64,000 bases of DNA, taken from assembly GCF_000515115.1 (NCBI RefSeq), contig NZ_AZXF01000020.1, forward strand, positions 1 to 64,000, written 5' to 3'. The notes under the pieces were generated by a model. That model was given only the letters and a program-made list of their open reading frames with translations, had not been told where the DNA came from and made no database searches. Both the position numbers and the translations under genes were made by a program. Within the stretch, counting starts at the first letter, position 1. Each line of letters starts with the position of its first letter. Shown here piece by piece: positions 7,019 through 15,695 of this stretch. Source of the stretch: Nocardiopsis sp. CNT312. Its GTDB lineage: Bacteria > Actinomycetota > Actinomycetes > Streptosporangiales > Streptosporangiaceae.

Positions 7019-9505
7019 TCAGAACGCGTCGACGGTCGCGATCCGCAGCCGCTGGTCCTCGGCGCCCGCGTCCACGAGGACCTTGTCCCCGGGGGCGATC
7101 CGGTCGTCGAGGACCTGGCGCGAGAGTTCGTTGCCGACGTTGCGCTGGATCGTACGGGCCAGCGGCCGGGCCCCGTAGGCGGGCTGGTACCCGTGCTCGG
7201 CGATCCAGTCCACCGCGGCGTCGGTGAAGCGGACCGCGATGTCCTGCTCGGCGAGCCGCTCCTCGATGCGCTTGAGCATCAGCCGGGTGATCTGGGCGAG
7301 CTCCCCGGACTCCAGCGGCTTGAACACGATGACCTCGTCGATGCGGTTGATGAACTCGGGCCGCAGCTCCTCGCGCAGCCGCCGCAGCACCCGCTGCTCG
7401 GTCTCGGCGTCCATCAGGCCGTCACTGGTGAAGCCCATCGGGCCGCCGCTGGTGATCGCCTCCGACCCGAGGTTGCTCGTCATGATCACCACGGTGTTGC
7501 TGAAGTCGACCGTGCGCCCCTGCCCGTCGGTGAGACGGCCGTCGTCCAGGAGCTGGAGCAGCAGGTTGAACACGTCCGGGTGGGCCTTCTCCACCTCGTC
7601 CAGCAGGAGCACCGAATACGGGTGCCGCCGCACCGCCTCGGTGAGCTGCCCGGCCTCCTCGTAGCCCACGAATCCGGGGGGCGCGCCGGTCAGGCGGCTC
7701 GCGGTGTGCCGCTCCTGGAACTCGCTCATGTCGATGCGGGTCATCGACTCCTCGTTGCCGAAGAGGCTCTCGGCCAGCGCACGGGCCAGTTCCGTCTTGC
7801 CCACGCCGGTGGGCCCCAGGAACAGGAAACTGCCCACGGGCCGGGCGGGGTCGGCCAGCCCGGCGCGCGAGCGGCGGATCGACTCTGAGAGCGCGGTGAC
7901 CGCCTCGCCCTGGCCGATGACGCGCCGGTGCAGGTCCTCCTCCAGGTGGACGAGCCGGTCGCGCTCCTCCCGGGTGAGCTGGGCGACGGGGATCCCGGTG
8001 TTGCGGGAGACAACCGCGGCGATGTCGTCGGCGCCCACCTCGGGCACCGACGAACCGGTGCCGCGCGCCTGGTGCACGGTGCCCTTGTGCCGGGTGATCT
8101 CGTCGCGCAGGGAGGAGGCCAGTTCGTAGTCCTCGTCCTGGACGGCCTTGTCCTTGCGCTCCTCCAGCTCCCTGACCTTGTGTTCCAACGCGCGCAGCGC
8201 GGAGCCGGAGCCCTTGTTGCGCAGCCGGACGCGGGCCCCGGCCTGGTCGACGAGGTCGATGGCCTTGTCGGGAAGGAAGCGGTCGGTGACGTAGCGGTCC
8301 GACATCTGCGCGGCGGCCACCAGGCTCGCGTCTTCGAAGCGGACCTGGTGGTGGGCCTCGTAGCGGTCGCGCAGGCCGCGCAGGATCTCGACGGTGTCCG
8401 ACACCGACGGCTCGGGCACCAGGATCGGCTGGAAGCGGCGCTCCAGGGCCGTGTCCTTCTCCAGGTTCTTGCGGTACTCGTCGACGGTGGTCGCGCCGAT
8501 GATGTGCAGATCTCCACGGGCGAGCGCGGGCTTGAGCATGTTCCCGGCGTTGACGGCCCCCTCGCCCGCGCCGGCACCCACGATCGCGTGCAGTTCGTCG
8601 ATGAACACGAGCAGGCGGCCCGCCTGTTCGCGGATCTCGTCGACGATCTTGGTCAGCCGCTCCTCGAAGTCGCCCCGGTAGCGGGTTCCGGCCACCACCC
8701 CGGCCAGGTCGAGCTGGACCAGGCGGCGCCCGTGCAGAGTCTCGGGCACGTCGTCGTCGACGATGCTCTGGGCGATGCCCTCCACGATGGCGGTCTTGCC
8801 CACGCCGGGGTCGCCGATGAGGACGGGGTTGTTCTTGCGGCGGCGGGCCAGGACCTCGATGCACTGCTCGACCTCGTCGTCACGGCCCACGACCGGGTCC
8901 AGCCGACCCTCCCGCGCCATCGCGGTCATGTCGGTGCCGAACTCGTCGAGGGTGGGAGTCTCCGAGGGCTCGGCCTCCTGCTCGGCGGGGGCGGCGGGGA
9001 TTCCGGCCGCCGTCTGGAGCTTGCGGGGGGTGACTCCGGAGCCGTGCAGGACCTGTCCGACCGGGCTGTCGGCGTTGACGGAGAGGGCGAACAGCAGGGT
9101 TTCGGGCGTGATGCTGGGGCTCTCGGCGGCGCGGGCGATCTGGAAGGCGTCGAGGAGGGTGCGCTTGGCCGCGGGGGTGAGCCGGGCCGACCCGCGGACC
9201 GCCCTCGGTGCCTGGGAGACGGCCTGTTCGATGACGGCCATGAGTTCCTGGACGTCGGCATCGGTGCTCTGCACGAGTAGGCGGGTGGGTTCGTAGTGCA
9301 GCAGGGCCCAGAGCAGGTGGGCGCTGTCGACGTCGGCGCCGCCGGAGTTCAGGGCCCGCCGGGCGGCGGCGTCGGTGACCTCGCGGGCCTCGGGGCTCAT
9401 CAGCTTCGACAGGTCCACGCGGTGGATCGGGCCCCGCGCCCCGAAGAAGCGGGACAGGAACTCGTCGAACGATCCGGCCTCGCCGCCGGAGGGGTCGTTG
9501 GTCAT
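7019..9505 (-). CDS. ClpC-like AAA+ unfoldase (Clp/Hsp100)
   Basis: An 828-residue two-ring AAA+ ATPase. The N domain (about 30-165) is followed by LDEFGTDMT, typical of ClpC, then a first Walker A GDPGVGKT near 231, a UVR-like coiled middle (about 447-475, with [12 protein letters not shown]) and a second Walker A GPTGVGKT near 564. PMGF near residue 690 sits where ClpC/ClpA carry the (I/L/V)GF loop that docks ClpP, with Met in the first place. It should unfold proteins, perhaps for ClpP. This looks like a second ClpC-type protein and not the essential housekeeping copy, because its N domain is divergent. It is transcribed alone and away from the importer genes. Confidence 0.88.
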   Translation of the reverse strand: MTNDPSGGEAGSFDEFLSRFFGARGPIHRVDLSKLMSPEAREVTDAAARRALNSGGADVDSAHLLWALLHYEPTRLLVQSTDADVQELMAVIEQAVSQAPRAVRGSARLTPAAKRTLLDAFQIARAAESPSITPETLLFALSVNADSPVGQVLHGSGVTPRKLQTAAGIPAAPAEQEAEPSETPTLDEFGTDMTAMAREGRLDPVVGRDDEVEQCIEVLARRRKNNPVLIGDPGVGKTAIVEGIAQSIVDDDVPETLHGRRLVQLDLAGVVAGTRYRGDFEERLTKIVDEIREQAGRLLVFIDELHAIVGAGAGEGAVNAGNMLKPALARGDLHIIGATTVDEYRKNLEKDTALERRFQPILVPEPSVSDTVEILRGLRDRYEAHHQVRFEDASLVAAAQMSDRYVTDRFLPDKAIDLVDQAGARVRLRNKGSGSALRALEHKVRELEERKDKAVQDEDYELASSLRDEITRHKGTVHQARGTGSSVPEVGADDIAAVVSRNTGIPVAQLTREERDRLVHLEEDLHRRVIGQGEAVTALSESIRRSRAGLADPARPVGSFLFLGPTGVGKTELARALAESLFGNEESMTRIDMSEFQERHTASRLTGAPPGFVGYEEAGQLTEAVRRHPYSVLLLDEVEKAHPDVFNLLLQLLDDGRLTDGQGRTVDFSNTVVIMTSNLGSEAITSGGPMGFTSDGLMDAETEQRVLRRLREELRPEFINRIDEVIVFKPLESGELAQITRLMLKRIEERLAEQDIAVRFTDAAVDWIAEHGYQPAYGARPLARTIQRNVGNELSRQVLDDRIAPGDKVLVDAGAEDQRLRIATVDAF

Positions 9506-9527
9506 CGAGCGTCGCTCCCTGTACGTG

Positions 9528-9547
9528 AAGTGTTCGTATCCTCACTT
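9528..9547. promoter_or_regulatory. Inverted repeat upstream of the ClpC-like gene
   Basis: AAGTG and CACTT flank a 10-base spacer, 23 bases before the ATG. It does not fit the CTTGAGT-type HspR box or a ClgR box well, so the protein that binds it, if any, is unknown. Confidence 0.35.
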
Positions 9548-9672
9548 TAGGTGATGATCTGTGTGTTGCCGGTGGTGGCGGCGCGGCCCGTCTCCGGATG
9601 GCTTCCGGGTTCCGGGTGGCGGGGATCACTTCTTCGGGTCGTGCGTGGGTCCGTGTCCAGCTTCCACAAAAC

Positions 9673-9687
9673 CTACTCATTAAGTAG
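9673..9687 (+). promoter_or_regulatory. Probable operator of the ABC importer operon
   Basis: CTACT and AGTAG flank CATTA, in a locally AT-rich patch about 41 bases before the substrate-binding protein start. An AT-rich dyad at this point of a sulfonate-type operon suggests a sulfur- or nitrogen-responsive repressor site; the regulator is not in this window. Confidence 0.45.
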
Positions 9688-9728
9688 AGTTTCAGGTGGA
9701 CGTCCGAACCGAGAGGGGGCCACTACTG

Positions 9729-10772
9729 ATGCGACCGCCCGCGCCCGCCACGCGCGCGCTCGCCGCGTGCACCGCCCTGGTACTGGCCCTGGCCGGCTGC
9801 GGAGCGCCCGGCGAGGACGACGGCCCCTCCGTGACCCTCGGCTACTTCCCCGCCCTCGCCCATGCCCCCGCACTGGTCGGCGTCGAGACCGGTGCCTACG
9901 CCGACGCCCTGGGGGAGGGCGTCGCCTTCGACACCCGCGTCTTCAACGCCGGTCCGGACGCGATCAACGCCGTCTTCTCCGGCGAGGTCGACGTCGCCCT
10001 GGTCGGTCCCAACCCCGCCGTCAACGGCTGGGCCCAGTCCGAGGGCCAAGCCCTGCACATCATCGCCGGAGCGGCCTCCGGCGGGGCCGGGCTCGTCACC
10101 GCCGAGGGGATCGAGGACGTCGACGACCTGCGCGGCGGCACCGTCGCCAGCCCCCAGCTCGGCAACACCCAGGACGTGGCCCTGCGCTGGTTCGCCCGCG
10201 AACGCGGCTGGGACACCGACGCGGCCGGAGGCGGAGAACTCTCCATCCTCCCCCAGACTCCGGCAGAGATCGTCAACGCCCTCGAACTCGGCGAGATCGA
10301 CGGCGCGTGGGTCCCCGAGCCCCACCTGAGCCGCCTGCTCACCGAGACCGGAGCCCACCTGCTCGTCGACGAGGCCGACACCTGGAGCGGCGGCGCGTTC
10401 GTCACCGCCCACCTGGTCGCCGGAACCGCGTTCCTCCAGGACCACCCCGACCTGGCCGAGGACCTGCTGCGCGGCCACATCGACACCGTCGACTGGATCA
10501 ACGGCCACCCCGAGCAGGCGCGGGCGGCCGTCGACGACCACCTCGAGGCGATCACCGGATCACGGCTGTCGCCCGAGGTCACTGAGGCGGCCTTCGGCCG
10601 GATCGACTTCACCGTCGACCCCGTCGCTCCGTCGCTGTACACCGGCGCCGAGCGCGCCGAGGCGGTCGGCCTGCTCGACCCCGTCGACCTCACCGGAATC
10701 TATGCCCTGGACACGCTCAACGCCCTCCTCGCCGAGGACGGCCGCGACCCCGTCTCCGTGCTGGAAGGTTGA
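9729..10772 (+). CDS. ABC importer substrate-binding lipoprotein (sulfonate/nitrate type)
   Basis: A 347-residue lipoprotein. The signal peptide ends in LALAGC, so Cys23 should be lipidated. The mature part has the NMT1/SsuA-like periplasmic-binding fold: an opening VTLGYFPALAHAPALVGVE, then VDVALVGPNPAVNG and LGEIDGAWVPEPH. It delivers a small ligand, probably an alkanesulfonate, taurine or similar, to the permease. Ligand specificity cannot be read from the sequence. The frame is open further upstream, but the ATG at 9729 gives a proper signal peptide. It is the first gene of a three-gene operon, with an AT-rich dyad ahead of it. Confidence 0.88.
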   Translation: MRPPAPATRALAACTALVLALAGCGAPGEDDGPSVTLGYFPALAHAPALVGVETGAYADALGEGVAFDTRVFNAGPDAINAVFSGEVDVALVGPNPAVNGWAQSEGQALHIIAGAASGGAGLVTAEGIEDVDDLRGGTVASPQLGNTQDVALRWFARERGWDTDAAGGGELSILPQTPAEIVNALELGEIDGAWVPEPHLSRLLTETGAHLLVDEADTWSGGAFVTAHLVAGTAFLQDHPDLAEDLLRGHIDTVDWINGHPEQARAAVDDHLEAITGSRLSPEVTEAAFGRIDFTVDPVAPSLYTGAERAEAVGLLDPVDLTGIYALDTLNALLAEDGRDPVSVLEG

Positions 10773-10780
10773 AACGGCCC

Positions 10781-11551
10781 ATGACCATCACCACCGAGGC
10801 ACCCCTGCGCACCAGCGCCGTGGAGGTCGACACGATCTCCAAGGTCTTCGGACGGGGGCCGGCGGCCGTGACCGCCATCGACGGCATGTCCGTCTCCGTC
10901 GCCGAACACGAGTTCCTGTCCATCGTGGGTGCCTCCGGGTGCGGCAAGAGCACCCTGCTGTCCATGGTCGCCGGGCTCGACCACCCCACCACGGGCAGCG
11001 TGGACGCCGGCGGCCACAAGGTGGCGATGATGTTCCAGGAATCCGCACTGTTCCCGTGGCTGACCGTGGGTGCCAACATCGAGGTCCCCATGAAGGTCGA
11101 CCGCGTCCCCAGAACCGAGCGCAAGCGGCGCGTCGCCGAACTCCTGGACCTGGTACGGCTGGCCGGGTTCGAGCGCAAGCGCCCCCACGAGCTGTCCGGT
11201 GGTATGCGCCAGCGCGTGGCCATGGCCCGGGCCCTGGCTCAGAACGCCGACGTGCTGCTCATGGACGAGCCCTTCGCCGCCCTGGACGCCATGACCCGCG
11301 ACATCCTCCACGACGAACTGGAGCGCATCTGGAGGGAGAAGCGCCTCACCGTCCTGTTCGTCACGCACAACGTGCGCGAGGCGGTGCGCCTGGGCGACCG
11401 CGTCGTGCTGCTCTCCAGCCGCCCCGGCCGCGTCATCGACGAGTTCGCCATCGAGGCCGAGCGCCCCCGCCGCATCGACTCCGCGCCGATCGCCACCCGG
11501 GCCGCCGTGATCACCGACCGGCTCCGCCAGGAGGTCTCGCGCCATGCCTGA
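10781..11551 (+). CDS. ABC importer ATPase (SsuB/TauB type)
   Basis: A 256-residue ATP-binding subunit. Walker A is GASGCGKST, the Q loop lies in MMFQESALFPWL, the signature is ELSGGMRQR, Walker B is DVLLMDEP, and the switch His follows in VLFVTHN. This is the layout of the nitrate/sulfonate/taurine ATPases. It starts eight bases after the binding-protein stop, with GGAAGG upstream. Its last eight bases overlap the permease gene. It powers import through the neighbouring permease. Confidence 0.92.
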   Translation: MTITTEAPLRTSAVEVDTISKVFGRGPAAVTAIDGMSVSVAEHEFLSIVGASGCGKSTLLSMVAGLDHPTTGSVDAGGHKVAMMFQESALFPWLTVGANIEVPMKVDRVPRTERKRRVAELLDLVRLAGFERKRPHELSGGMRQRVAMARALAQNADVLLMDEPFAALDAMTRDILHDELERIWREKRLTVLFVTHNVREAVRLGDRVVLLSSRPGRVIDEFAIEAERPRRIDSAPIATRAAVITDRLRQEVSRHA

Positions 11552-12413
11552 CACCGACACCCGGGACCGGCAGGTCCAGGGCCTGGACGCCCTCGAACTC
11601 AGACCCGGGAGCGCCCAGCGCGGAGCGGCCCACACGGCCCGCCGGGTCTGGGCCGCCGCCTGGCCCAAACTGCTCGCGGTCGCCGTGGTACTGGCCGCCT
11701 GGCAGTTGGTCGTATGGTCGGGATGGCGCTCTGAGTGGGTCTTCCCGGGGCCCGACCGGGTACTGCCCGTCCTGTTGCAGGAGGTCACCGGCGCCGAGTT
11801 CTGGGCCGCGGTGGGCGTCACCCTGCGGCGCGCCCTCACCGGGTTCGTGCTGGCCCTGGCGATCGGCCTGGTCCTCGGGCTCGCCGTCTCCCAGATCAAG
11901 CCGCTGCGCGTCGCCATCGGATCGCTGATCACCGGCCTGCAGACCATGCCCTCGATCGTGTGGTTCCCGTTCGCCATGCTGCTGTACGGCATCAGCGAGT
12001 CGGCGATCATGTTCGTGATCGTGCTGGGAGCCGCCCCCTCCATCGCCGGCGGCCTGGTCACCGGGATCGACTACGTCTCGCCCTCGCTCAAACGCGCCGG
12101 GCAGGCGATGGGGCTGCGCGGCCTCCAGTGGTACCGGCTGCTGATCGTGCCCGCCGCGCTGCCGATGTTCGTCGGCGGCCTCAAACAGGGGTGGGCCTTC
12201 GCCTGGCGCTCCCTCATGGCCGGCGAGCTGCTGGTGATCATCGACCAGCAGAACTCCATCGGCTGGGCGCTCAGCCAGGCCCGGCAGCTCAACGACGCCG
12301 AACTGCTGCTGAGCTACGTCATCATCGTCCTGGCCATCGGCATCGTCATCGACGTGTTCTTCAACTGGGCCGACCGCTCCCTGCGCCGCCGGTGGGGCCT
12401 GGCCACCGCGTGA
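11544..12413 (+). CDS. ABC importer permease (SsuC/TauC type)
   Basis: A 289-residue membrane subunit with a 35-residue cytoplasmic N terminus and six hydrophobic segments. The coupling-helix EAA loop is visible as KRAGQAMGLRGLQWYRLLIVPAALP-like sequence around residues 183-207, which contacts the ATPase. It overlaps the ATPase gene by eight bases and ends the operon at a strong hairpin. With its neighbours it forms a complete type I importer. Confidence 0.92.
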   Translation: MPDTDTRDRQVQGLDALELRPGSAQRGAAHTARRVWAAAWPKLLAVAVVLAAWQLVVWSGWRSEWVFPGPDRVLPVLLQEVTGAEFWAAVGVTLRRALTGFVLALAIGLVLGLAVSQIKPLRVAIGSLITGLQTMPSIVWFPFAMLLYGISESAIMFVIVLGAAPSIAGGLVTGIDYVSPSLKRAGQAMGLRGLQWYRLLIVPAALPMFVGGLKQGWAFAWRSLMAGELLVIIDQQNSIGWALSQARQLNDAELLLSYVIIVLAIGIVIDVFFNWADRSLRRRWGLATA

Positions 12414-12416
12414 ACC

Positions 12417-12455
12417 GCCCGGGTCCGCGCCCCGCCGCGGGGCGCGGACCCGGGC
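12417..12455. terminator. Bidirectional terminator between importer and dps
   Basis: Two perfect 17-base arms, beginning GCCCGGGTCCG and ending GACCCGGGC, surround a five-base loop. There is no T run, as is usual in such GC-rich genomes. The hairpin sits between two converging genes. Confidence 0.75.
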
Positions 12456-12462
12456 GCTGTGT

Positions 12463-13056
12463 CTACGAGTGCACGAGCGGCGTGTCCACCAGGTGCTCGG
12501 CCAGGAACCAGGCCTGGAGCTCGTTGCGGCGGATGACACCGGAGACCAGCAGGTCGTTGGTGCCGTCGTCGCCCGCCTCCTGGCAGCGCGCTGCCGCCTC
12601 GTGGCAGTCCTCCAGGATGGCCTCGTGCGCCTCCAGCAGCCGGGAGAGCATCGCCGGGACCTCCTCGACCCCGTCCGGCGGGCGCGGGATACGGGTGATC
12701 TCCGCGACGTGCCTGGGGTCGCCGATGGCGACCCCGCCGAGGGTCTGGACCCGCTCGGCGATGTCGTCGATCAGGCCGGTCTGCTCGTCGGCGTGCTTGT
12801 CCATGAGCAGGTGCAACTGGTAGAACGTGTGTCCGCGCATGAGCCAGTGGTGCTTCTTGTACAGGCCGTGCAGGATCTGGGTGTCGGCCAGGACCTGGTT
12901 CAGCCGCTGGCACGAGTACATCCGTGTGTTGTAGGACAGGCCGACCGGGAGCTGGCGGACGGTGCCGAACTCCTGGATCTCCCTCCCCTTCTGGTGCAGC
13001 CAGGGCTGGCTGCTGCGCGGTCTGGGCGCCGTACCGGTGTTCTCCGCTGTGGTCAC
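12463..13056 (-). CDS. dps: Dps-like ferritin family DNA-protection protein
   Basis: A 197-residue four-helix-bundle protein. The ferroxidase signature is visible as HHWLMRGHTFYQLHLLMDKH with the following DDIAER; these His, Asp and Glu residues sit at the dimer interface. Dps dodecamers oxidise and store iron and shield DNA from peroxide. The start is a GTG with GGAGGT just upstream. The reading frame extends much further but has no family similarity before this point. It converges on the importer operon across a shared terminator. Confidence 0.88.
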   Translation of the reverse strand: MTTAENTGTAPRPRSSQPWLHQKGREIQEFGTVRQLPVGLSYNTRMYSCQRLNQVLADTQILHGLYKKHHWLMRGHTFYQLHLLMDKHADEQTGLIDDIAERVQTLGGVAIGDPRHVAEITRIPRPPDGVEEVPAMLSRLLEAHEAILEDCHEAAARCQEAGDDGTNDLLVSGVIRRNELQAWFLAEHLVDTPLVHS

Positions 13057-13387
13057 TGGGGACCTCCCCCTCCGTCGTCGGTGGACCGGTTCGGAGTGCG
13101 CGGACACGCACCCCACACGCCAGTGTCGGACACCGACCTTCGCGGGAGGAGAAAGCGCGCGCCATCGGCGGGCAAGGCTTCTCCGAAGCCGTGGCCTGCG
13201 GGCGCTCCCGGGCGTGTCGTCGGCGCGTCGGGAAGGGCGGCACAGGGGGCGGAGCCGAAAAACCCCGCTCCGGCGCGGCGCAGCCTCAACGCCTGGCGGG
13301 GGACGGCGTGGCAGGATGCGGACAGGGCACGGTGGTGCCGCCGCTGGAGGAGCCGGGACCGGCCAGGGCCGACGGGGGATTGAGAAG
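13057..13387. other. Divergent intergenic region, dps / aldo-keto reductase
   Basis: These 331 bases separate two diverging genes and should hold both promoters. I see no gene in them and no clear dyad operator. Confidence 0.4.
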
Positions 13388-14215
13388 ATGACGCTTCCCG
13401 ACGTGACGCTGAACAACGGCGTGCGCATGCCGCAGTTGGGCTTCGGAGTATGGCAGGTGTCAGACGAGGACGTGGTCGACGCGGTCTCGGTCGCCTTGGA
13501 GACGGGCTACCGCAGTATCGACACGGCCGCCGGCTACGGCAACGAGCGGGGTGTGGGGGAGGCCCTGAGCCGGGCCGGACTCGACCGCGAGGACGTGTTC
13601 GTCACGTCCAAGCTGGCCAACGACGACCACGGCTACGACCACGCTCTGCGGGCCTTCGACACCACCATGAAGAACCTGCACCTGGAAGTCCTGGACCTGT
13701 ACCTCATCCACTGGCCGCTGCCCGCGCGGGACCTGTACGTCCCCACGTGGCGGGCCCTGGAGCGGCTGTACGCCGAGGGCAGGGTCCGCGCCATCGGGGT
13801 GTCCAACTTCCAGCGCCCGCACCTGGAGCGGGTCATGGACGAGGGCGGCATCATCCCCATGGTCAACCAGATCGAACTGCACCCGCTGCTCGACCAGCGG
13901 GACCTGCGTGAGTTCCACGCCGAGCACCACATCGCCACCGAGGCGTGGAGCCCGCTGGGCCGGGGCTACCTGCTGGAGCACCCGGTGATCGTGGACATCG
14001 CCGAACAGATGGAGCGCACCCCCGCCCAGGTGCTGCTGCGCTGGCACATCCAGCTCGGCAACGTGGCCATCCCCAAGTCGGTGACCCCGGAGCGGATCGA
14101 GTCCAACTTCCGCATCGACGACTTCGAACTCTCACGAGCGGACATGGACCGCATCGACGGGATCGACGAGGACAAGAGGTTCGGCCCGCACCCCGACGAG
14201 TTCGACGGGCGGTAG
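13388..14215 (+). CDS. Aldo/keto reductase
   Basis: A 275-residue TIM-barrel NADPH oxidoreductase of the 2,5-diketogluconate-reductase-like branch. Motifs in order are MPQLGFGVWQV, the catalytic SIDTAAGYGNERGVG with Asp and Tyr, LIHWPLP with the catalytic His, GVSNFQRPHL, and the cofactor-binding IPKSVTPERIESNF. It reduces aldehydes or ketones; the substrate is unknown. The ATG at 13388 was chosen because the long upstream extension has no similarity to the family. It is monocistronic. Confidence 0.9.
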   Translation: MTLPDVTLNNGVRMPQLGFGVWQVSDEDVVDAVSVALETGYRSIDTAAGYGNERGVGEALSRAGLDREDVFVTSKLANDDHGYDHALRAFDTTMKNLHLEVLDLYLIHWPLPARDLYVPTWRALERLYAEGRVRAIGVSNFQRPHLERVMDEGGIIPMVNQIELHPLLDQRDLREFHAEHHIATEAWSPLGRGYLLEHPVIVDIAEQMERTPAQVLLRWHIQLGNVAIPKSVTPERIESNFRIDDFELSRADMDRIDGIDEDKRFGPHPDEFDGR

Positions 14216-14238
14216 GGGCCGACCGGCCGCGCGGGGCG

Positions 14239-14400
14239 TCAGTCGCGCAGGCCGCGCCGCTTGCGCGCACCGGCCAGCACGGCCTCGGGCCCCCTGCGGC
14301 GGATCCGGCCGACGTAGACGGCGCCCCCGACGAGGATCGCGGCGAACACGGCGAGCGCGGTGACCAGGGCGGCGGCCGACAGCAGGAAAGTAAGCGACAT
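14239..14400 (-). CDS. Small single-span membrane protein (53 residues)
   Basis: The sequence MSLTFLLSAAALVTALAVF continues into a membrane helix of about 25 residues, then a basic tail with RIRRRG and ARKRRG, giving an outside-in topology. No family is recognised. A TACGAT hexamer ends six bases before the ATG and there is no Shine-Dalgarno, so the message is probably leaderless. That promoter supports the start. Confidence 0.6.
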   Translation of the reverse strand: MSLTFLLSAAALVTALAVFAAILVGGAVYVGRIRRRGPEAVLAGARKRRGLRD

Positions 14401-14482
14401 GCGCCCATCGTAGCGGCTGCGGACGGCCGCGGTCCGGCCGGTCCACGGCCGCGGACGGGGCGCCGGACCACGGAGGACCGCG

Positions 14483-15007
14483 ATGGACCGTACACCGCAC
14501 AGGATCGTCAACCCGATGTCCCTCCCCGAACCGGTGGGCTTCTCCCACGCGCTCCTGGCCGCGCCGGGCCGCACCGTGCACGTAGGCGGGCAGCTTCCAC
14601 TGCGCCCCTCGGGCTCGGTGGTCGGGGAGACGGTGGTGCAGCAGTTCGACCAGGCCCTGGCCAACATGGTGGAGGCACTGCGCTCGGCGGGGGCCGAGCC
14701 CGGCCACGTGGTCGACATGTGCGTGTACACCACGTCCATGACCGCCTACCGGGCCAACCTGCCCACCCTGGGCTCGGTCTACCGCCGCCACATGGGGCGC
14801 TACTACCCGCCGATGAGCGTGGTGGGCGTCACCGAGCTGCTGGAGGCCGACGCCCTCGTGGAGCTGGTGTGCACGGCGGTGGTGCCCGAGGAGGTGGACG
14901 AGGCGCTGGAGGAGGGCGTCGAGGCCCTGGGGCTGGTGGAGGCGGTCGAGGAGACCCTGGTCGCGCAGCCGCCCGCGGAGCGGGTACCCGAGCGCAACCG
15001 TGCCTGA
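14483..15007 (+). CDS. RidA/YjgF family deaminase-like protein
   Basis: A 174-residue protein with the RidA trimer fold in the first 135 residues: VHVGGQLPL, QQFDQALANMVEAL, and MSVVGVTELLEADALVEL near the end of the domain. Classical RidA hydrolyses reactive enamines and imines released by threonine dehydratase. The conserved Arg of true RidA (in an xRxxxEx context) is not where expected, so it may be another Rid subfamily. About 40 acidic residues follow the domain (EEVDEALEEGVEALG), which is unusual. GGAGG lies before the ATG. Confidence 0.8.
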   Translation: MDRTPHRIVNPMSLPEPVGFSHALLAAPGRTVHVGGQLPLRPSGSVVGETVVQQFDQALANMVEALRSAGAEPGHVVDMCVYTTSMTAYRANLPTLGSVYRRHMGRYYPPMSVVGVTELLEADALVELVCTAVVPEEVDEALEEGVEALGLVEAVEETLVAQPPAERVPERNRA

Positions 15008-15027
15008 CCTGCCGGGCGGCAGCGGCG

Positions 15028-15043
15028 TATACCGGTTGGTATA
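15028..15043. promoter_or_regulatory. Palindromic operator overlapping the tetR promoter
   Basis: TATACC and GGTATA are perfect inverted arms around GGTT, 40 bases before the TetR ATG. The right arm runs into TATAGT, a likely -10 element. This is the usual place and shape for an autoregulatory TetR site. Confidence 0.65.
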
Positions 15044-15083
15044 GTCACCGGGCACCGCCAGCACCCTCCGAAGGACGGCCCCG

Positions 15084-15695
15084 ATGACCGCCAGCGCCAC
15101 CGAAGCCAGACCGCTGACACCCGCCGCACGCAGGGTCCTCGACGTGGCCGGCCAGCTTTTCTACACGCGCGGCATCAACACCGTCGGCATGGAACTGCTC
15201 GCCGAGGAGGCGGGCGTGACCAAGAAGACCATCTACGACCGCTTCGGCTCCAAACAGGACCTGGTCGTCGCCTACCTGCGCGCCCGGGACGAGCGGTGGC
15301 AGGACTGCCTCGACCGCCACGTGGCGGTCGCCGGAACCCCGCGCGCCCGGGTGCTGGCCACCTTCGACGCCCTCTACGCCTGGATGGACGGGGAGAACCC
15401 GCGCGGCTGTGCCATGGTCAACGCCTACGCCGAACTGTCCGACCCCGACCACCCGGGCCGGGAGGTGGCCGTGGGGCAGAAGCTGCGGCTGCGCGCGCTC
15501 CTCGCCGACCTCGTCGAACAGGCCGGTGCCGCCGCCCCCGGACGCCTGGCCGAGGCCCTCGCCATGCTGCACGAGGGCGCGGTCGTCGCTTGCAGCGTCC
15601 TGGGCGACACTGACGCCACACGGACGGCCCGCGACGCAGCCGAGACCCTCATGGGCGCACACGGGATCGCGGCCGAAGCCCCGTCTCAGGTGTAG
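15084..15695 (+). CDS. TetR-family transcriptional regulator
   Basis: A 203-residue repressor. The N-terminal helix-turn-helix runs through RRVLDVAGQLFYTRGINTV and GVTKKTIYDRFGSKQDLV (about residues 13-60); the ligand-binding half is all-helical. AAGGACGG precedes the ATG. A 16-base palindrome covers its own promoter, so it is probably self-repressed. No divergent target gene is present; the upstream RidA gene ends 20 bases before the palindrome, so read-through would couple them. The inducer is unknown. Confidence 0.88.
   Translation: MTASATEARPLTPAARRVLDVAGQLFYTRGINTVGMELLAEEAGVTKKTIYDRFGSKQDLVVAYLRARDERWQDCLDRHVAVAGTPRARVLATFDALYAWMDGENPRGCAMVNAYAELSDPDHPGREVAVGQKLRLRALLADLVEQAGAAAPGRLAEALAMLHEGAVVACSVLGDTDATRTARDAAETLMGAHGIAAEAPSQV

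Noticed and set aside
9528-9547. HspR (HAIR) heat-shock site
   Set aside because: The arms do not match CTTGAGT and ACTCAAG, and the spacer is 10 and not 7.
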